27,966 nt of DNA from the IMG/VR virus record IMGVR_UViG_3300017971_000311, positions 1 to 27,966 of that record. One strand, written 5' to 3'. Below the pieces are notes generated by a model. That model was given only the letters and a program-made list of their open reading frames with translations, did no database searches and was not told the origin of the DNA. Source of the DNA: a virus. Of the stretch, positions 26,521 to 27,966 are shown one piece after another (the first letter of the stretch is position 1; each line of letters begins with the position of its first letter). The position numbers and the translations under genes are program-made.

Positions 26521-27180
26521 ATGAGGAACGTACAGAGAGCTGCAGTAGCAATTGTGGCGTTAGCCCTTGTGGCCGGATGCCCACCACCTGATCCAAACAA
26601 CCCAGCTAGCAAGTATCAGCCAGGCTACACGACTGTGACCATTGCTAAAGCGGTGCTCAACGCCGGTTACGCAACTTTCATGGGTGTGGAAGCCAATGTG
26701 CGCGAGGGATGCACCAAGAAGATCTGCGTTAAGCTGCATCCTGATCAAGGCAGCCAAGCATTCAAGGATTGCATGGGGAAGGATCACTCCGCTGCCCCAG
26801 AGTTCAAAACGTGTTATGGAAAGATGGCTCAAGCTAAGGCTATCATCGATAAGGTTCATCCTCTAGCAATATCGGTGATCGACGAGGTGAAGGCAGCTTT
26901 AGATTTTGTAGTGCAATATGAAATTGCGAAACTGGCCAAGGAAAATGCGAAAGATCCAGCGAAACTCAAGGAATTCTGCGACAAGGTGTTCCCTGCAAAA
27001 TCGGGCGAAGAGTATCAGAAGTGCATCGCTGGTCAGCCATTAAAAAAGGGAGATTGGGACGGCCTCTTGAAAAAGGGATCCTGCTTGGTGTACAATGGTC
27101 TGGCCTTTTTCCCAGATCAGTACGCCAAGTACGTGATGCCTGTGCGTATCTGGTTCAAGGGTTACGGCGGATGTAAGTAG
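26521..27180 (+). CDS. Cys-rich putative lipoprotein, 219 aa
   Basis: AAAGGAGG about 8 nt before the ATG. Signal peptide with lipobox LVAGC (Cys20) followed by Pro/Asn-rich linker (PPPDPNNPAS), typical of outer-membrane lipoproteins. The mature domain is helical with paired Cys (EGCTKKIC, KDCMGK, KTCYGK, EFCDK, QKCIAG, GSCLVY and a final GGCK), suggesting multiple disulfides. Third lipoprotein of the window. No named family; superinfection exclusion or envelope remodelling are possible roles. Confidence 0.78.
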   Translation: MRNVQRAAVAIVALALVAGCPPPDPNNPASKYQPGYTTVTIAKAVLNAGYATFMGVEANVREGCTKKICVKLHPDQGSQAFKDCMGKDHSAAPEFKTCYGKMAQAKAIIDKVHPLAISVIDEVKAALDFVVQYEIAKLAKENAKDPAKLKEFCDKVFPAKSGEEYQKCIAGQPLKKGDWDGLLKKGSCLVYNGLAFFPDQYAKYVMPVRIWFKGYGGCK

Positions 27181-27229
27181 CCACAACGCCTTCCCTCCGC
27201 GATCCAGCCTTTATGGAAAGAGCGCAACG

Positions 27230-27727
27230 ATGAGCAGTGGGAAAAACACGAGTTGGCACTTTGTGGATGGGGAGCCTCATAAGGGGACTCCAGAAGATTG
27301 CGCCAAGTGTGCTCGTATAAAAAAGCGCGGTGGCTTGACCAAGAGGCAGCTTTCCAAACGTAATGGGCGTCGTGGAGGGAAGGCAAACAATCGAAACGCT
27401 ACTCGGCATTGTGCCTGTGGTGCTGTCATTAAAAGCACGAACAAGACAGGAAAATGTCGTAAATGCTGGAACCATTGGCGAAGCAAGCAGAGCCAGTCAC
27501 AGGTATCCAAAAAATCTTCTGGCGAAAAATTCTGTGTGGAGTGCGGTAAAGGAGTGTCCGACCAAAATGTGAGCGGTTACTGTGTGAAGTGCTGGAGGAA
27601 ATCGGCTGCTTGGAAGAAGACTCGCGATGAACACAGTCGGTGGTTAATTACTATGCGCCATCAGAAAGAGGAGGTAAGAGAAACCGAGATACTGGCTCCT
27701 CTTGACAAGAGTAGGCTGTTGGATTAG
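27230..27727 (+). CDS. Double zinc-ribbon basic protein, 165 aa
   Basis: GGAAAGAG about 8 nt before the ATG. It has two similar zinc modules: C61-x-C63-G...G-x-C76-x2-C79-W and C102-x2-C105-G...G-x-C118-x2-C121-W, each ending G-x-C-x-K-C-W, so an internal duplication. A lone CAKC sits at 24-27. A basic linker (KRQLSKRNGRRGGKANNRN) lies before the first module. The zinc ribbons plus basic charge suggest nucleic-acid or ribosome binding. Confidence 0.7.
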   Translation: MSSGKNTSWHFVDGEPHKGTPEDCAKCARIKKRGGLTKRQLSKRNGRRGGKANNRNATRHCACGAVIKSTNKTGKCRKCWNHWRSKQSQSQVSKKSSGEKFCVECGKGVSDQNVSGYCVKCWRKSAAWKKTRDEHSRWLITMRHQKEEVRETEILAPLDKSRLLD

Positions 27728-27743
27728 ACTCCTTAACGTTTGT

Positions 27744-27819
27744 TGCGGAGTAGGGAAGTCAGGCCGTTCCCGCCGGGCCCATAACCCGGAGATCGCAAGT
27801 TCAAATCTTGCCTCCGCTA
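27744..27819 (+). tRNA. tRNA-fMet(CAT), likely initiator
   Basis: 76 nt: anticodon arm CCGGG-CCCATAA-CCCGG with three consecutive G:C pairs next to the loop, a T1-T72 mismatch at the end of the acceptor (TGCGGAG/CTCCGCT), a purine11:pyrimidine24 pair in the D-stem (GGGA/TCCC) and discriminator A. These are the hallmarks of bacterial initiator tRNA. Confidence 0.85.
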
Positions 27820-27841
27820 TTTTTCCCGAGGAGAGTTTCTC

Positions 27842-27966
27842 GTGGATCCCAACTATAAAGCCGTCGCTAACGCCGGATTTAATGCATGGTTAGAGTCGCT
27901 GCCAGCGGATGATTGGGGAGACTCCTTCGATAATTGGGTACCTGTATATTGGGATGAAGAGAAAAG
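27842..27966 (+). CDS. Unrecognised protein, 5' part only (runs off window)
   Basis: GTG start with GAGGAG about 8 nt upstream, open to the end of the window (41 codons). The visible part is acidic and Trp-rich (WLESLPADDWGDSFDNWVPV). No family recognised. Confidence 0.55.
   Translation, partial: MDPNYKAVANAGFNAWLESLPADDWGDSFDNWVPVYWDEEK

Noticed and set aside
15379-27819. Prophage attachment site in a tRNA
   Set aside because: tRNA genes are abundant but there is no integrase and no duplicated full tRNA 3' end; the content is that of a lytic phage.

Overview
The window looks like part of a large lytic tailed phage genome (Caudoviricetes, possibly jumbo-sized). It encodes a Rad50/SbcC (T4 gp46-like) ATPase and an ATP-dependent DNA ligase. 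Most of the rest is small, tightly packed genes with strong Shine-Dalgarno sequences, and the right half holds a long tRNA array. I see no integrase, no capsid or tail gene I can name, no rRNA and no CRISPR array. Three lipoboxes and one twin-arginine signal suggest a diderm bacterial host. Two small Cys-plus-HTH proteins resemble sigma-70 region 4-like proteins that I recall from deltaproteobacteria and their phages; this is only a weak hint about the host.

Layout. (1) 1-5455: replication and recombination operon on the + strand: Rad50-like C-terminus, three unrecognised proteins, DNA ligase, and a basic protein with five AT-hooks. (2) 5456-7370: three helically phased ATTACC repeats, a Cys-rich putative transcription regulator, and an unrecognised protein with an SH3-like segment. 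(3) 7397-15316: a cluster crossing a strand switch (convergence near 13.2-13.5 kb). Nine of its proteins, otherwise dissimilar, share a short peptide of the form P-x-x-I-(R/K)-(V/F/Y)-x-G-x-(L/I/T)-Y, 14 copies in all. The largest member is a fusion of an ADP-ribosyltransferase-like region, a Nudix domain and a ParB/sulfiredoxin-like segment. (4) 14231-27819: 18 tRNA genes (one with an abnormal anticodon loop), one tRNA-Ser split by a homing-endonuclease cassette, and one 5' tRNA fragment. These are interleaved with about 25 small genes: a SLOG/zinc/winged-helix fusion, a homing endonuclease, lipoproteins, a Tat-signal protein, zinc ribbons, a sigma-like protein, an EF-Tu domain-2-like protein, a GGQ release-factor-like protein and a protein tyrosine phosphatase.

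How it works together. The right half appears to be a translation-takeover module: tRNAs for Ser (GCT, CGA, TGA, GGA), Tyr, Thr (GGT, TGT, CGT and a CGT-like one), Glu, Gly (two), Met, Cys, Pro, Ala (two) and a likely initiator fMet, plus two proteins resembling parts of translation factors. Several protein genes end on the TAG or TGA inside the 5' end of the next tRNA. The left cluster with the shared peptide is the best candidate for an undescribed system: a set of phage proteins carrying a common sorting or assembly peptide, one of which has NAD/nucleotide-related enzyme domains.
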